DNA from: Deltaproteobacteria bacterium
GTDB taxonomy: Bacteria > Desulfobacterota > Desulfobulbia > Desulfobulbales > BM004
DNA: 14,847 nt
Assembly (NCBI GenBank): GCA_019312695.1
Contig: JAFDCT010000365.1
Location: 1 to 14,847 of the forward strand
Direction: 5' to 3'
Position numbers and translations under genes: made by a program. Of this stretch, positions 6,462 through 13,947 are shown one piece after another; positions within the stretch are counted from its first letter, which is position 1; every line of letters starts with the position of its first letter. A model generated the notes under the pieces. The model was not told where the DNA came from. It ran no database searches and saw only the letters and a list, made by a program, of their open reading frames with translations.

Positions 6462-7476
6462 AACGTTCGGCAAGCCGGAAATATTTTCCGGCCATTTCCT
6501 GGCACTGCAGCTTGGTTTCCTGGTCAACTTCAGGGGCACTGGCCGTAAAAAGATTTATCTTGCCGCGAACATATGCTCTGTAACACTTATAAAAATCTAG
6601 CATTTTCTGCAGGCCGGTATCCCCGGATTTTTCAATAAAGCGTTTTACAAAGTGCTGGGACAAGCCGGCAAGACCGTGGAAGTCAAGATCCATAGCGAGA
6701 AAGGCTATATCACTTGCCACGTCACAGTAACGGAACCGTTCATTAAATTCAATGCAGTCAAAAATATACACCTGGTCCGCCAGACAGATATTTGCAGAAT
6801 AAAGGTCACCGTGGCAGTCGCGGATGCGACCGGCCTCAATCCTTGCGGCGAAGAGTTTATCCTGCTGCAGAAACAGAGTCGAAAAATTCTTGATGCGGTC
6901 AAACTGTTCTTTGCTCAGGGAGGGGTTACCAATAAAAGCTTCGGTTTGTGAAAAATTCTCAAAGATGTTGATACCTACTTTCTCCGGCCTGCCAAATTTC
7001 CTGATATCTGCACCCCCGTCCGCCTTCGCATAAAAAGGAACAAGTACATCGCAGATGGCATCAATCATTTCCGGGATCAGGCGGCCGGACCTGATTACAT
7101 TTGCCATCATCTGCTCTTCCGGCATACGCTTCATCCTGATGCCATATTCAGCTATATGTTTCGGGTCTGCGGCAGCTGCACCGGAAAGCATGAAACCTGT
7201 TTCTGTCTTTGACAGCGCAACAAGATCAAGATAAATGGTAGGACAGAGCCTGCGGTTTAATATGAGTTCCTGCTGACAGAAATGCTGCCTTTTGGGCAGG
7301 GTGGTAAAGTCAAGAAAGCCGAAATCAACCGGTTTTTTGAATTTATAGACATGGTCATCGGTTATGAAAACATAGGAAATATGCGTCTGGATAAGTTTGA
7401 CAGCCGCAGGCGCAGGAGTATAAGCGGTCGGCTGCAGGAGATAGGTCACAAATCCAGGTAACTCTTGATTTTGCAT
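6448..7476 (-). CDS. APH-like kinase (COG2187 type), N-terminal half of a commonly fused protein
   Basis: A predicted aminoglycoside-phosphotransferase-fold kinase of 342 residues from ATG 7476. Landmarks are an N-terminal lobe with VYKFKKPVDFGFLDF (about residues 43-57), the catalytic loop CHGDLYSANI (about 221-230) and the metal-binding IFDCIEFN (about 238-245). The C terminus reads MAGKYFRLAERYASK and stops at 6448. I prefer 7476 because GGAAG lies 7 nt upstream; the frame stays open to an ATG at 7620, which has no Shine-Dalgarno and adds 48 residues that do not look like the family. Despite the family name, no antibiotic resistance role is indicated. The true substrate of this widespread group is not established. 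Confidence 0.82.
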   Translation of the reverse strand: MQNQELPGFVTYLLQPTAYTPAPAAVKLIQTHISYVFITDDHVYKFKKPVDFGFLDFTTLPKRQHFCQQELILNRRLCPTIYLDLVALSKTETGFMLSGAAAADPKHIAEYGIRMKRMPEEQMMANVIRSGRLIPEMIDAICDVLVPFYAKADGGADIRKFGRPEKVGINIFENFSQTEAFIGNPSLSKEQFDRIKNFSTLFLQQDKLFAARIEAGRIRDCHGDLYSANICLADQVYIFDCIEFNERFRYCDVASDIAFLAMDLDFHGLAGLSQHFVKRFIEKSGDTGLQKMLDFYKCYRAYVRGKINLFTASAPEVDQETKLQCQEMAGKYFRLAERYASK

Positions 7477-7731
7477 GGCCAAACTTCCATTGTAAAGTTT
7501 TGCTTCTCGAGCACTATAAAAACCTAATGCCTCGGCGATTGACGGGATATCTGTAAACAGGTTGGCAACTCTACCAGAATAAGCACCTGCAGTAAACTGT
7601 TGATCCGCATAAACTGTCATAGAACAGAATAATTATTTTATTTCACTCGCAGAAAAAGGAATATTATCAATTGAAAAAAAGGGGGAAAAAGAGTTCAGTG
7701 GGCAGCAAACCTTACAGGAGTTTTTTATTAT

Positions 7732-9672
7732 ATGGCAAAGAAAGTCCATTTTTTACCTGATGACGTCAAGGTAAGCGTAGAGGAGGGAGAAAATCTTCTT
7801 AACGTGGCAGCTAATGCCGGCGTTTATATTCATGCATTTTGCGGTGGAGATGGTGTATGCGGCAAATGCAAGATCAAGATAGAACAGGGTGATGTTGCTG
7901 CCACCCAGGCTACCAAACTGAAAAGCTCGGAGATCGAAAAAGGTTTCCGGCTTGCCTGCCAGTCCAGGGTAATGTCCGATCTGGTTGTGCAGATACCAGA
8001 AACCATCAGGAAAGACGGGAAAAAACTCAAGCGTAAACCAAAGACCACCAGTTCAATCTCTGCCCGCTCGCTGGATGATCTCATAGGAGGCTGGGATGTT
8101 GACCCGCTTGTGGAAAAGCGTTTCTTTTCCTTAAGCAAGCCGACCATTGAAGACAACGTCTCAGACCTGCAGAGAATTACCAGGGCCATCAGCAAGGGCT
8201 GTCCCGAGTGCAGGGCACCCTCCTATGATCACCCGGAACTACTCCAGGAACTGCCCTTTATCCTCCGCCAGGCAGACTGGGAGGTCACTGCCATACTGCT
8301 GCGCGGCAAAAGGCTGGAGGAGCCGGACCGCATTGTCGCCGTTGAAAAGGGGGACACGACCAAGGCTCTCTACGGCTTGGCCCTGGATATCGGCACGACC
8401 ACTGTTTGTGGCGTCCTTCTCAATCTCAACTCGGGTGAGATTGTTGCCGAGGCCTCGGAATATAATGGTCAGATCCAGTACGGAGAAGATGTCATCTCCC
8501 GTATTGTCTATTCCCAGCGGCCGGGTGGGCTGAAGGCTTTGCAGCAGAGAGTGGTCCAAACCATCAACAATGTTATCGAAGCGGTCTGCAAAAAAGCATC
8601 CATCACGCCTGACAACATCAGTTATATCATGGCTGCCGGTAACACTACCATGTCCCATCTCCTGCTGGGGCTCAACCCGAAATTCATCCGCGAGGCACCA
8701 TATACCCCGACCTGCAACCAGTATCCCATAACCCGGGCGGCAGCCGTAGGAGTTTCGGCGCATCCTTCTGTCCGACTTTTCCTTTATCCTTCAGTTGCCA
8801 GTTATGTGGGGGGCGATATCACTTCCGGTGTCCATGCCTGCCAGATGCATAAAAGTCCGGAGGTGACGCTCTTTATTGATATTGGGACCAATGGCGAGAT
8901 CGTGATCGGTAACCAGGAGTGGATGGTCTGTGCCGCCTGTTCGGCAGGCCCCGCTTTTGAAGGCGGCGGCATCAAGCATGGCATGAGGGCCACCAGTGGC
9001 GCCATTGAAAATTTTCATATCGAACCGGAAACCCTGGACCCGATGATTGTTACCATTAATCTTGCAAAGCCGCAGGGCATATGCGGCTCCGGTCTCATAA
9101 GTATTGTGGCTGAACTTCTGGAGGCGGGTGTCATTGACCAGCAGGGTAAATTTAACCGCAGCCTTGAGCATCCCAGGATAAGAGAGGGATATGACGGTTA
9201 TGAATACGTGCTGGCCTGGGCCAAGGACTCTGCTGTTGAGGAGGATATTGTCATCACGGAAGTGGACCTTGATAACCTGATGCGGGCCAAAGGAGCCATG
9301 TATGCCGGTTATCAGACCCTCCTGGAGTCAGTCAGCATGACATTCAATGATCTGGACCGGGTGATCCTGGCCGGCAACTTCGGGAATTACATAGACCTGG
9401 AGCAGGCCATCTGTATAGGCCTTTTGCCCGACATCGGACGTGATAAATTCTATTACCTGGGCAACGCTTCACTCATGGGCGCCCAGATCAGCCTTATTGA
9501 TCACAAGCGTTTTTGGGAACGTACCGTAGTGAGCAAACTCATGACCAATATGGAGCTATCTGAAAATCCGAACTTCATGAACCACTATATGGCGTCACTG
9601 TTTCTGCCGCACACCGACATGAGCTTGTTCCCGACAGTGAAAAAGAAACTGCCGGAAATAGTATCAAAATAA
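7732..9672 (+). CDS. Corrinoid-protein reductive activator, RACo-like (2Fe-2S ferredoxin plus ASKHA ATPase)
   Basis: A 646-residue protein. Residues 1-95 are a plant-type [2Fe-2S] ferredoxin with C37-x5-C43-x2-C46-x29-C76. A linker follows (about 96-210), then an ASKHA-type ATPase domain with ALDIGTTTV (217-225), FIDIGTNGE (381-389), SAGPAFEGGGIKHGMRA (404-420), GICGSGLI (449-456) and LAGNFGNY (546-553). This is the layout of RACo, which uses ATP hydrolysis to drive an uphill electron from the cluster to Co(II) of the corrinoid iron-sulfur protein. An extra CPEC motif (157-160) sits in the linker. CAGGAG 11 nt before the ATG supports the start. An AcsE-like gene 1 kb downstream supports a Wood-Ljungdahl role, but activation of another corrinoid methyltransferase cannot be excluded. 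Confidence 0.9.
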   Translation: MAKKVHFLPDDVKVSVEEGENLLNVAANAGVYIHAFCGGDGVCGKCKIKIEQGDVAATQATKLKSSEIEKGFRLACQSRVMSDLVVQIPETIRKDGKKLKRKPKTTSSISARSLDDLIGGWDVDPLVEKRFFSLSKPTIEDNVSDLQRITRAISKGCPECRAPSYDHPELLQELPFILRQADWEVTAILLRGKRLEEPDRIVAVEKGDTTKALYGLALDIGTTTVCGVLLNLNSGEIVAEASEYNGQIQYGEDVISRIVYSQRPGGLKALQQRVVQTINNVIEAVCKKASITPDNISYIMAAGNTTMSHLLLGLNPKFIREAPYTPTCNQYPITRAAAVGVSAHPSVRLFLYPSVASYVGGDITSGVHACQMHKSPEVTLFIDIGTNGEIVIGNQEWMVCAACSAGPAFEGGGIKHGMRATSGAIENFHIEPETLDPMIVTINLAKPQGICGSGLISIVAELLEAGVIDQQGKFNRSLEHPRIREGYDGYEYVLAWAKDSAVEEDIVITEVDLDNLMRAKGAMYAGYQTLLESVSMTFNDLDRVILAGNFGNYIDLEQAICIGLLPDIGRDKFYYLGNASLMGAQISLIDHKRFWERTVVSKLMTNMELSENPNFMNHYMASLFLPHTDMSLFPTVKKKLPEIVSK

Positions 9673-9681
9673 CCATTCTCT

Positions 9682-10449
9682 TTATTTAAGCCAGTTGATT
9701 TCTCTGGCTGTCTGGGGGCCAATAAGAGTATAGGCCAGGCTGTCCGGTATTTTTGATTCGGATTCTGAAACTGGAATAGCCCCACCCATGATCTCGGCAT
9801 AGTTCTGGGGTAGCAGCGGTTTCTGGGCCGGATCTGCATATCCTTCAGGATAGAAGGGTTGAAGGGTCTGCAGGTTATATTTATCTGTAGCACCAAGGGT
9901 ATGCAGTATTTCGTGGGCAATGATAACATTATTACCCTCTGTCTGCTGCCTGCTGGCAAAAGCTTTCACCAGACATAAGTGGCCTTCCTTCAGGCCGAGA
10001 GAATGGTCGAGCCGGCTGTAGGCTTCAGGATCATAATAAAGGACAAAAACCTGGATATTGGTTAGCGGTCCCTGGTAAGTGTCATTTCTCCAGGCCCAAT
10101 AGCGCAGCCGCAGACTCCACCACATGATGGTAATAATGTTCGCGCCAAAAGGGAGTGCAGGGGGGTGGGCAGCAACTTCCGGGGCCATATGAATGAGAAC
10201 GGGATCAACAAGTGAAAGGCTGTAGCGTATGCCTTCATTCTGCATAAACCTTTCGATGGGCCTGAAATCTTCTTTTGACAGTCTGGCAATATAGTCAGCG
10301 GTCGCAGGACTTGCATCGGCATTGACAGGGTATATGACAATGGCTAGTGATTGATCCCAGTCAGTTGTCCGTTCATGGGTGAGATAACTGTTTGCGCCGA
10401 CAAGAAAGAGAATAAAAAGAAGTATGGCGATACGGATTTTTTTAAACAT
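9682..10449 (-). CDS. Membrane-anchored metzincin-like metalloprotease, uncharacterised
   Basis: A 255-residue protein with a basic MFKKIR start and one hydrophobic segment (about 7-22) that should act as a signal anchor, placing the rest in the periplasm. The zinc motif AHEILHTLGATDKY (H179, E180, H183, G186, D189) fits HExxHxxGxxD, the metzincin pattern with Asp as third ligand. EIMGG with M221, about 38 residues later, could be the Met-turn. I recognise no named family and the substrate is unknown. It faces the RACo-like gene with only 9 bp between stops, and is divergent from the AcsE-like gene, so it is transcribed alone. The Shine-Dalgarno before ATG 10449 is weak. A catalytically active protease is an inference from the motif. 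Confidence 0.72.
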   Translation of the reverse strand: MFKKIRIAILLFILFLVGANSYLTHERTTDWDQSLAIVIYPVNADASPATADYIARLSKEDFRPIERFMQNEGIRYSLSLVDPVLIHMAPEVAAHPPALPFGANIITIMWWSLRLRYWAWRNDTYQGPLTNIQVFVLYYDPEAYSRLDHSLGLKEGHLCLVKAFASRQQTEGNNVIIAHEILHTLGATDKYNLQTLQPFYPEGYADPAQKPLLPQNYAEIMGGAIPVSESESKIPDSLAYTLIGPQTAREINWLK

Positions 10450-10508
10450 GTTGGCTCATGGAGCTAAACTTTGTTGATTGTTTAGATGCTTTTTGGTACA
10501 AGCTATCT

Positions 10509-10551
10509 TTGAAAAAAAAGTAACTATATGCTATAGGTATATTTTCCTATA
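10509..10551 (+). promoter_or_regulatory. Candidate acsE promoter with an inverted repeat over the -10 region
   Basis: TTGAAA (10509-10514), a 17-nt spacer and TATAGG (10532-10537) with TG one base before it form a plausible extended -10 promoter. Transcription would start near 10544, about 135 nt before the AcsE-like ATG. TATAGG (10532-10537) is also the left arm of a perfect inverted repeat with CCTATA (10546-10551) across an 8-nt spacer, covering -10 to about +8. This is operator-like, but short and AT-rich. Confidence 0.4.
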
Positions 10552-10678
10552 TTGCTGCTGCATGGTGCCGTCGTCGCAGAGGTGTTATAAGGCGCTGTGT
10601 TTTTTAAAACTGTAGCATACATTTTCTAAAAAATCGGTTTGAATTTACCTGATAACCTTAGCACAAAGGAGAGGAGGA

Positions 10679-11575
10679 ATGGCACAGACAGTAAAGGCAA
10701 TCGCGGAGAGCATTAACATAATGGGCAAACGAAGCGGTACAGCCATGAAGGAGAGAAAACCCGAACCGATCCAGGAGATGGCTAAGGAAGAAACAGCTGC
10801 AGGGGCTGCCTATCTGGATTTGAATATTGGGCCGGCCCGTAAAGACGGCCAGGAGCTGATGCCCTGGGTTGTCCAGACTGTTGAGGCAGTTTCTGATCTG
10901 CCCCTAGTCCTTGACACGACCAATGTTGATGCCATGGCAGCCGGCTTTAAGACTGTTAAAAACAAAACCGATGCAGTATTAAACTCCATAATGGCCAGGC
11001 CAGAAAGAATGGAAGCACTTGTCCCGATTGCTGCTGAGGCAGGCTGCAGCGTAGTTGCCCTGTTATGGGGTCCGGAAGGCATGCCGCGGGATTCGAACGA
11101 AAGGGCTGCCCTGGCCGTTGACCTGCTTATGGCCCTGACAGAAGCTGGAGTTCCCAATGAAAAAATGTTGTTTGATCCCATCGCATCACCCATTACCCTG
11201 GGAGCAGACCAGACGCTCGCCGGCCTGGAATTTTTGAGTATGCTGCAGGATATTGCACCGGGGGCAGGTTCGACTATCGGTCTTTCAAATGTTTCTAACG
11301 GGGTAGCAGAACATCTGCGAAAATATCTGGACCGTACCTATCTCATAATGTTGATGAAATACGGCCTGACCACAGCGATTGTTAATTCATACGATGATGA
11401 GATAATGGCCATCTGCAAGGGCGAGAGACAGAACCTGGTTGATATGGTGCATGGCATGATGGATGGCAATGATCCTGATCCGGCATCACTTTCCGGCGCG
11501 GAACTGGAGCATTACAAGACCTATAAAGCCCTTTCAGGGCAGACGGTATTTTCGGAGTCCTGGCTGGAACTCTAA
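10679..11575 (+). CDS. acsE: Methyltetrahydrofolate:corrinoid iron-sulfur protein methyltransferase (AcsE-like)
   Basis: A 298-residue pterin-binding TIM barrel of the dihydropteroate-synthase-like superfamily. Motifs in order are INIMGKRSG (12-20), YLDLNIGP (45-52), LVLDTTN (76-82), LFDPIASP (164-171) and GLSNVSNG (201-208). The asparagine N204 in GLSNVS corresponds to the residue that contacts N5 of the substrate in AcsE. AcsE moves the methyl group of methyl-tetrahydrofolate to Co(I) of the corrinoid iron-sulfur protein, linking the methyl branch of the Wood-Ljungdahl pathway to acetyl-CoA synthase. A purine-rich AAAGGAGAGGAGG precedes the ATG. The RACo-like gene is upstream on the same strand, separated by a reversed gene. 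It is somewhat longer than Moorella AcsE (about 262 residues), so another corrinoid partner is possible. Confidence 0.85.
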   Translation: MAQTVKAIAESINIMGKRSGTAMKERKPEPIQEMAKEETAAGAAYLDLNIGPARKDGQELMPWVVQTVEAVSDLPLVLDTTNVDAMAAGFKTVKNKTDAVLNSIMARPERMEALVPIAAEAGCSVVALLWGPEGMPRDSNERAALAVDLLMALTEAGVPNEKMLFDPIASPITLGADQTLAGLEFLSMLQDIAPGAGSTIGLSNVSNGVAEHLRKYLDRTYLIMLMKYGLTTAIVNSYDDEIMAICKGERQNLVDMVHGMMDGNDPDPASLSGAELEHYKTYKALSGQTVFSESWLEL

Positions 11576-11622
11576 CAATTAGTTGAAATCGTAAAGCCAG
11601 ATTTTAAAATATGTTATAATTG

Positions 11623-11648
11623 ACAGGGGGCCGGGATCGGCCCCCTGT
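11623..11648 (+). terminator. GC-rich hairpin downstream of acsE, probable terminator
   Basis: ACAGGGGGCC (11623-11632) pairs perfectly with GGCCCCCTGT (11639-11648) around a GGGATC loop. The following bases, TGCCTTTAT, are only moderately T-rich, so termination may be incomplete. A TATAAT lies immediately before the stem (11615-11620), but no -35 at proper spacing was found. Confidence 0.6.
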
Positions 11649-11703
11649 TGCCTTTATGGAGAGTGTGTTTTTTATTGTTTCCTCCGCTAAAAAGTATATG
11701 TAA

Positions 11704-12282
11704 ATGGCAGATATCCCTTCACATCATTATATATATGGCACCTGTACCGATTATATAACAGGCGAGACCATCGTTGATACCGACGATGAGCGGTGCCGAC
11801 AGGAATTGGCAAAACTTCTGGTGGAGGAGAAGGGGTATGCCAAAAGTGACTTGGAGCCCCGGCTCTGTATAGAAACCCTGTACAGTGGGCAGTTTGTCTC
11901 TTCAATTATTGATATAACCGTACGTGTAAGCGGCAGGAGACTTATGATTCTGCGTTTTGGGCCCGGTTCCATCGTAACCCGGGAGCGGGCAGCAATAGCA
12001 GCCGCAAGGGTACTGGAACCTGCATATCAGATTCCTCTGGCCGTGGTAACAAACTGCAGAGACGCTGAAGTGCTTGACACTTATACCGGCAAGGTTATCA
12101 GGCAGGGCCTGGAAGGTATTCCAGATAAAAAGGAAGCTGCAGACCTGGTGAAGTCTCTGCGCTTCGAGCCCTTTGATGATGAGACAAAGAAGGACAGGGA
12201 ACGCCGTATCTTAAATGCATATGACGTTGAACTCTGCTGTGCAGGGGGGCCGTGTGCTCTGCCGGGCGCCCCGGAAGGCTGA
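11704..12282 (+). CDS. Stand-alone HsdR N-terminal-like domain protein with degenerate nuclease motif
   Basis: A 192-residue protein resembling the type I restriction HsdR N-terminal family (HSDR_N_2), which has a PD-(D/E)xK-like fold. The core is SSIIDITVRVSGRRLMILRF (66-85) followed by GPGSIVTRERAAIAAARVL and PLAVVTNCRDAEVLDTYTGK (111-130). The acidic residue D70 is present, but the strand expected to carry E-x-K reads MILRF, so classical nuclease activity is doubtful. The C-terminal tail has CC (178-179) and a further Cys at 184. No hsdM, hsdS or helicase part is nearby. No Shine-Dalgarno precedes the ATG. It lies 129 nt after acsE, behind a hairpin. The function is not known; it may bind nucleic acid or a nucleotide. 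Confidence 0.7.
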   Translation: MADIPSHHYIYGTCTDYITGETIVDTDDERCRQELAKLLVEEKGYAKSDLEPRLCIETLYSGQFVSSIIDITVRVSGRRLMILRFGPGSIVTRERAAIAAARVLEPAYQIPLAVVTNCRDAEVLDTYTGKVIRQGLEGIPDKKEAADLVKSLRFEPFDDETKKDRERRILNAYDVELCCAGGPCALPGAPEG

Positions 12283-12381
12283 CCGGCAGCAGGAAAGACC
12301 GGATGGGTATAAAATATGATTGTTTTTTATAAATATGCGTTAAGGTGGTAGCCTCTTTCCAGGCGGAAAATTTCCATTACA

Positions 12382-12411
12382 TTGAATATAGTTTATGATT
12401 TTTAGTATTAT
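12382..12411 (+). promoter_or_regulatory. Sigma70-type promoter for the DAHP synthase gene
   Basis: TTGAAT (12382-12387) and TATTAT (12406-12411) are spaced by 18 nt in an AT-rich stretch. Predicted transcription start is near 12418, giving a leader of only about 24 nt. This leaves no room for a leader-peptide attenuator. Confidence 0.5.
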
Positions 12412-12441
12412 TTATAAATATCGTGAGGAGTAGCACAGCAA

Positions 12442-13791
12442 ATGGCACAATTAGCAAAAGACTGGTCGAAAACCAGTTGGTTAAATTATCAGGCACTGCA
12501 ACAACCCAATTGGCCCGATCTTGATGAACACAGGGCGGTGCTGGAATCAATTTCACAGCTGCCGCCGCTGGTGTTCGCCGGTGAGATCAGGCGACTGAAA
12601 CAGAAACTTGCCAGGGCGGTAACAGGAGAGGCCTTTTTGCTGCAGGGGGGGGACTGTGCGGAAGATTTTCAACACTGTACTGCACCGAGCATCAGGGAAA
12701 CGCTGAAAGTCATCCTGCAGATGGCCATCATTCTCACCTATGCCGGCGGTAAGCCGGTAATTAAGGTCGGACGGATGGCGGGCCAGTATGCCAAACCACG
12801 CTCCGCCGATACCGAGAACGTTGACGGTGTTGAGATACCAAGTTATCGCGGTGATATGGTAAACAGCCCGGAGCCTAACTTGGAAGCACGGATGCCTGAT
12901 CCGCAAAGACTGCTGAAGGGCTATTTTCTTGCTGCTGCAACGATGAATATAATGCGTGCTTTTACCAGGGGCGGTTATGCCGCACTCCACAGGGTAGATG
13001 CCTGGAACCAGGAATTTGTCAAGTCCACGCCCCTGGGACAATCATATGAAAAGCTGGCTAAACATATTGCTGATGCTATCAATTTTATGCAGATTGTCGG
13101 CATTGATACAGATACTCCGCAGTTTAACCAGGCCGAATTTTTCACCTCCCATGAAGCTCTGCTCCTTGGCTATGAAGAAGCCCTTACCCGGCAGGACTCA
13201 ACAACCGGTGACTGGTATGACTGCAGTGCCCACATGTTATGGATCGGCGATCGTACCAGGCAGCTTGACGGCGCCCATGTTGAATTTTTCCGGGGGGTTC
13301 TGAATCCTTTGGGAATGAAGATCGGACCTAAACATGACATTGACGATATAAAGAAAATCATCACACGCTTAAATCCTGATAATGAAGCTGGCAGAATGAC
13401 CCTAATAAACCGATTCGGAGCTGATAAGATTGACCAATACCTGCCGCAGCTGGCACGGGAAATAAAAAAGGAAGGCTTACAGGTTGTCTGGAGCTGCGAT
13501 CCCATGCACGGCAACACCTATACTGCTGAAACAGGTCATAAAACAAGAAATTTCAACAACATACTGCAGGAGATCAGGTCCTTTTTCGAGATCCATTGGG
13601 CGGAAGGCACAGTGCCAGGAGGGGTCCATTTTGAACTGACCGGCGAGAATGTCACGGAATGCACAGGCGGCGGCCGTAATATTCTGGATGAACATTTGCA
13701 GCTCAATTACCAGACAAACTGCGACCCGCGGCTCAATGCTGAACAGAGCCTTGAGCTGGCCTTTCAGATAGCCGAATTGATCCGCAACTGA
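12442..13791 (+). CDS. aroG: Class II 3-deoxy-7-phosphoheptulonate (DAHP) synthase
   Basis: A 449-residue enzyme that condenses phosphoenolpyruvate and erythrose 4-phosphate, the first step of the shikimate pathway. It belongs to the plant/Mycobacterium class II: LLQGGDCAEDF (66-76) with metal-ligand C72, KVGRMAGQYAKPRS (108-121), HMLWIGDRTRQLDGAHVEFF, NPLGMKIGPKHD, WSCDPMHGNT with the metal-ligand His, and HFELTGENVTECTGGG. The length is near the usual 450-460 residues. GAGGAG about 11 nt before the ATG supports the start. It appears monocistronic, with its own promoter at 12382-12411 and a convergent purF downstream. The symbol follows the M. tuberculosis class II enzyme; other species call it aroF or aroA(II). 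Feedback regulation cannot be read from the sequence. Confidence 0.95.
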   Translation: MAQLAKDWSKTSWLNYQALQQPNWPDLDEHRAVLESISQLPPLVFAGEIRRLKQKLARAVTGEAFLLQGGDCAEDFQHCTAPSIRETLKVILQMAIILTYAGGKPVIKVGRMAGQYAKPRSADTENVDGVEIPSYRGDMVNSPEPNLEARMPDPQRLLKGYFLAAATMNIMRAFTRGGYAALHRVDAWNQEFVKSTPLGQSYEKLAKHIADAINFMQIVGIDTDTPQFNQAEFFTSHEALLLGYEEALTRQDSTTGDWYDCSAHMLWIGDRTRQLDGAHVEFFRGVLNPLGMKIGPKHDIDDIKKIITRLNPDNEAGRMTLINRFGADKIDQYLPQLAREIKKEGLQVVWSCDPMHGNTYTAETGHKTRNFNNILQEIRSFFEIHWAEGTVPGGVHFELTGENVTECTGGGRNILDEHLQLNYQTNCDPRLNAEQSLELAFQIAELIRN

Positions 13792-13860
13792 TTCCGGTTC
13801 ACAAACACGTTGATGTTTTTCCCGGCTGGGCCATAGGCCGCTTTGCGTAATTAACTACTG

Positions 13861-13878
13861 TTGCGGCGCTGACCGCAA
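13861..13878. other. Small perfect hairpin between convergent genes
   Basis: TTGCGG (13861-13866) pairs with CCGCAA (13873-13878) around a 6-nt loop, in the 156-nt spacer between the DAHP synthase and purF stops. No T run follows on either strand, so it is a weak terminator candidate at best. The rest of the spacer shows nothing clear. Confidence 0.3.
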
Positions 13879-13947
13879 AACTTCTCAGTTAGCCTTAAAA
13901 GCTTGCCTGAATAGCACCATGGCAGCAGGCTGGAATGAGAGTGAAGG

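Noticed and set aside
6448..7476. Antibiotic resistance by an aminoglycoside phosphotransferase
   Set aside because: The fold is shared, but the sequence and its P-loop kinase partner match the COG2187/COG0645 group, which is not known for resistance.
7620..7731. Promoter elements for the RACo-like gene
   Set aside because: Several AT-rich hexamers exist (TTTCAC, TATTAT), but none are paired at 16-18 nt spacing, so no call is made.
10563..10578. Sigma54-like GG-N10-GC element (TGGTGCCGTCGTCGCA) upstream of acsE
   Set aside because: It has the GG/GC spacing, but several other consensus positions differ and there is no sign of an enhancer-binding regulator gene nearby. A sigma70-like candidate just upstream is about as good.
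13823..13840. Hairpin in the GGCC-rich stretch after the DAHP synthase gene
   Set aside because: Pairing is limited to four or five bases in alternative registers, and the downstream sequence is not T-rich.
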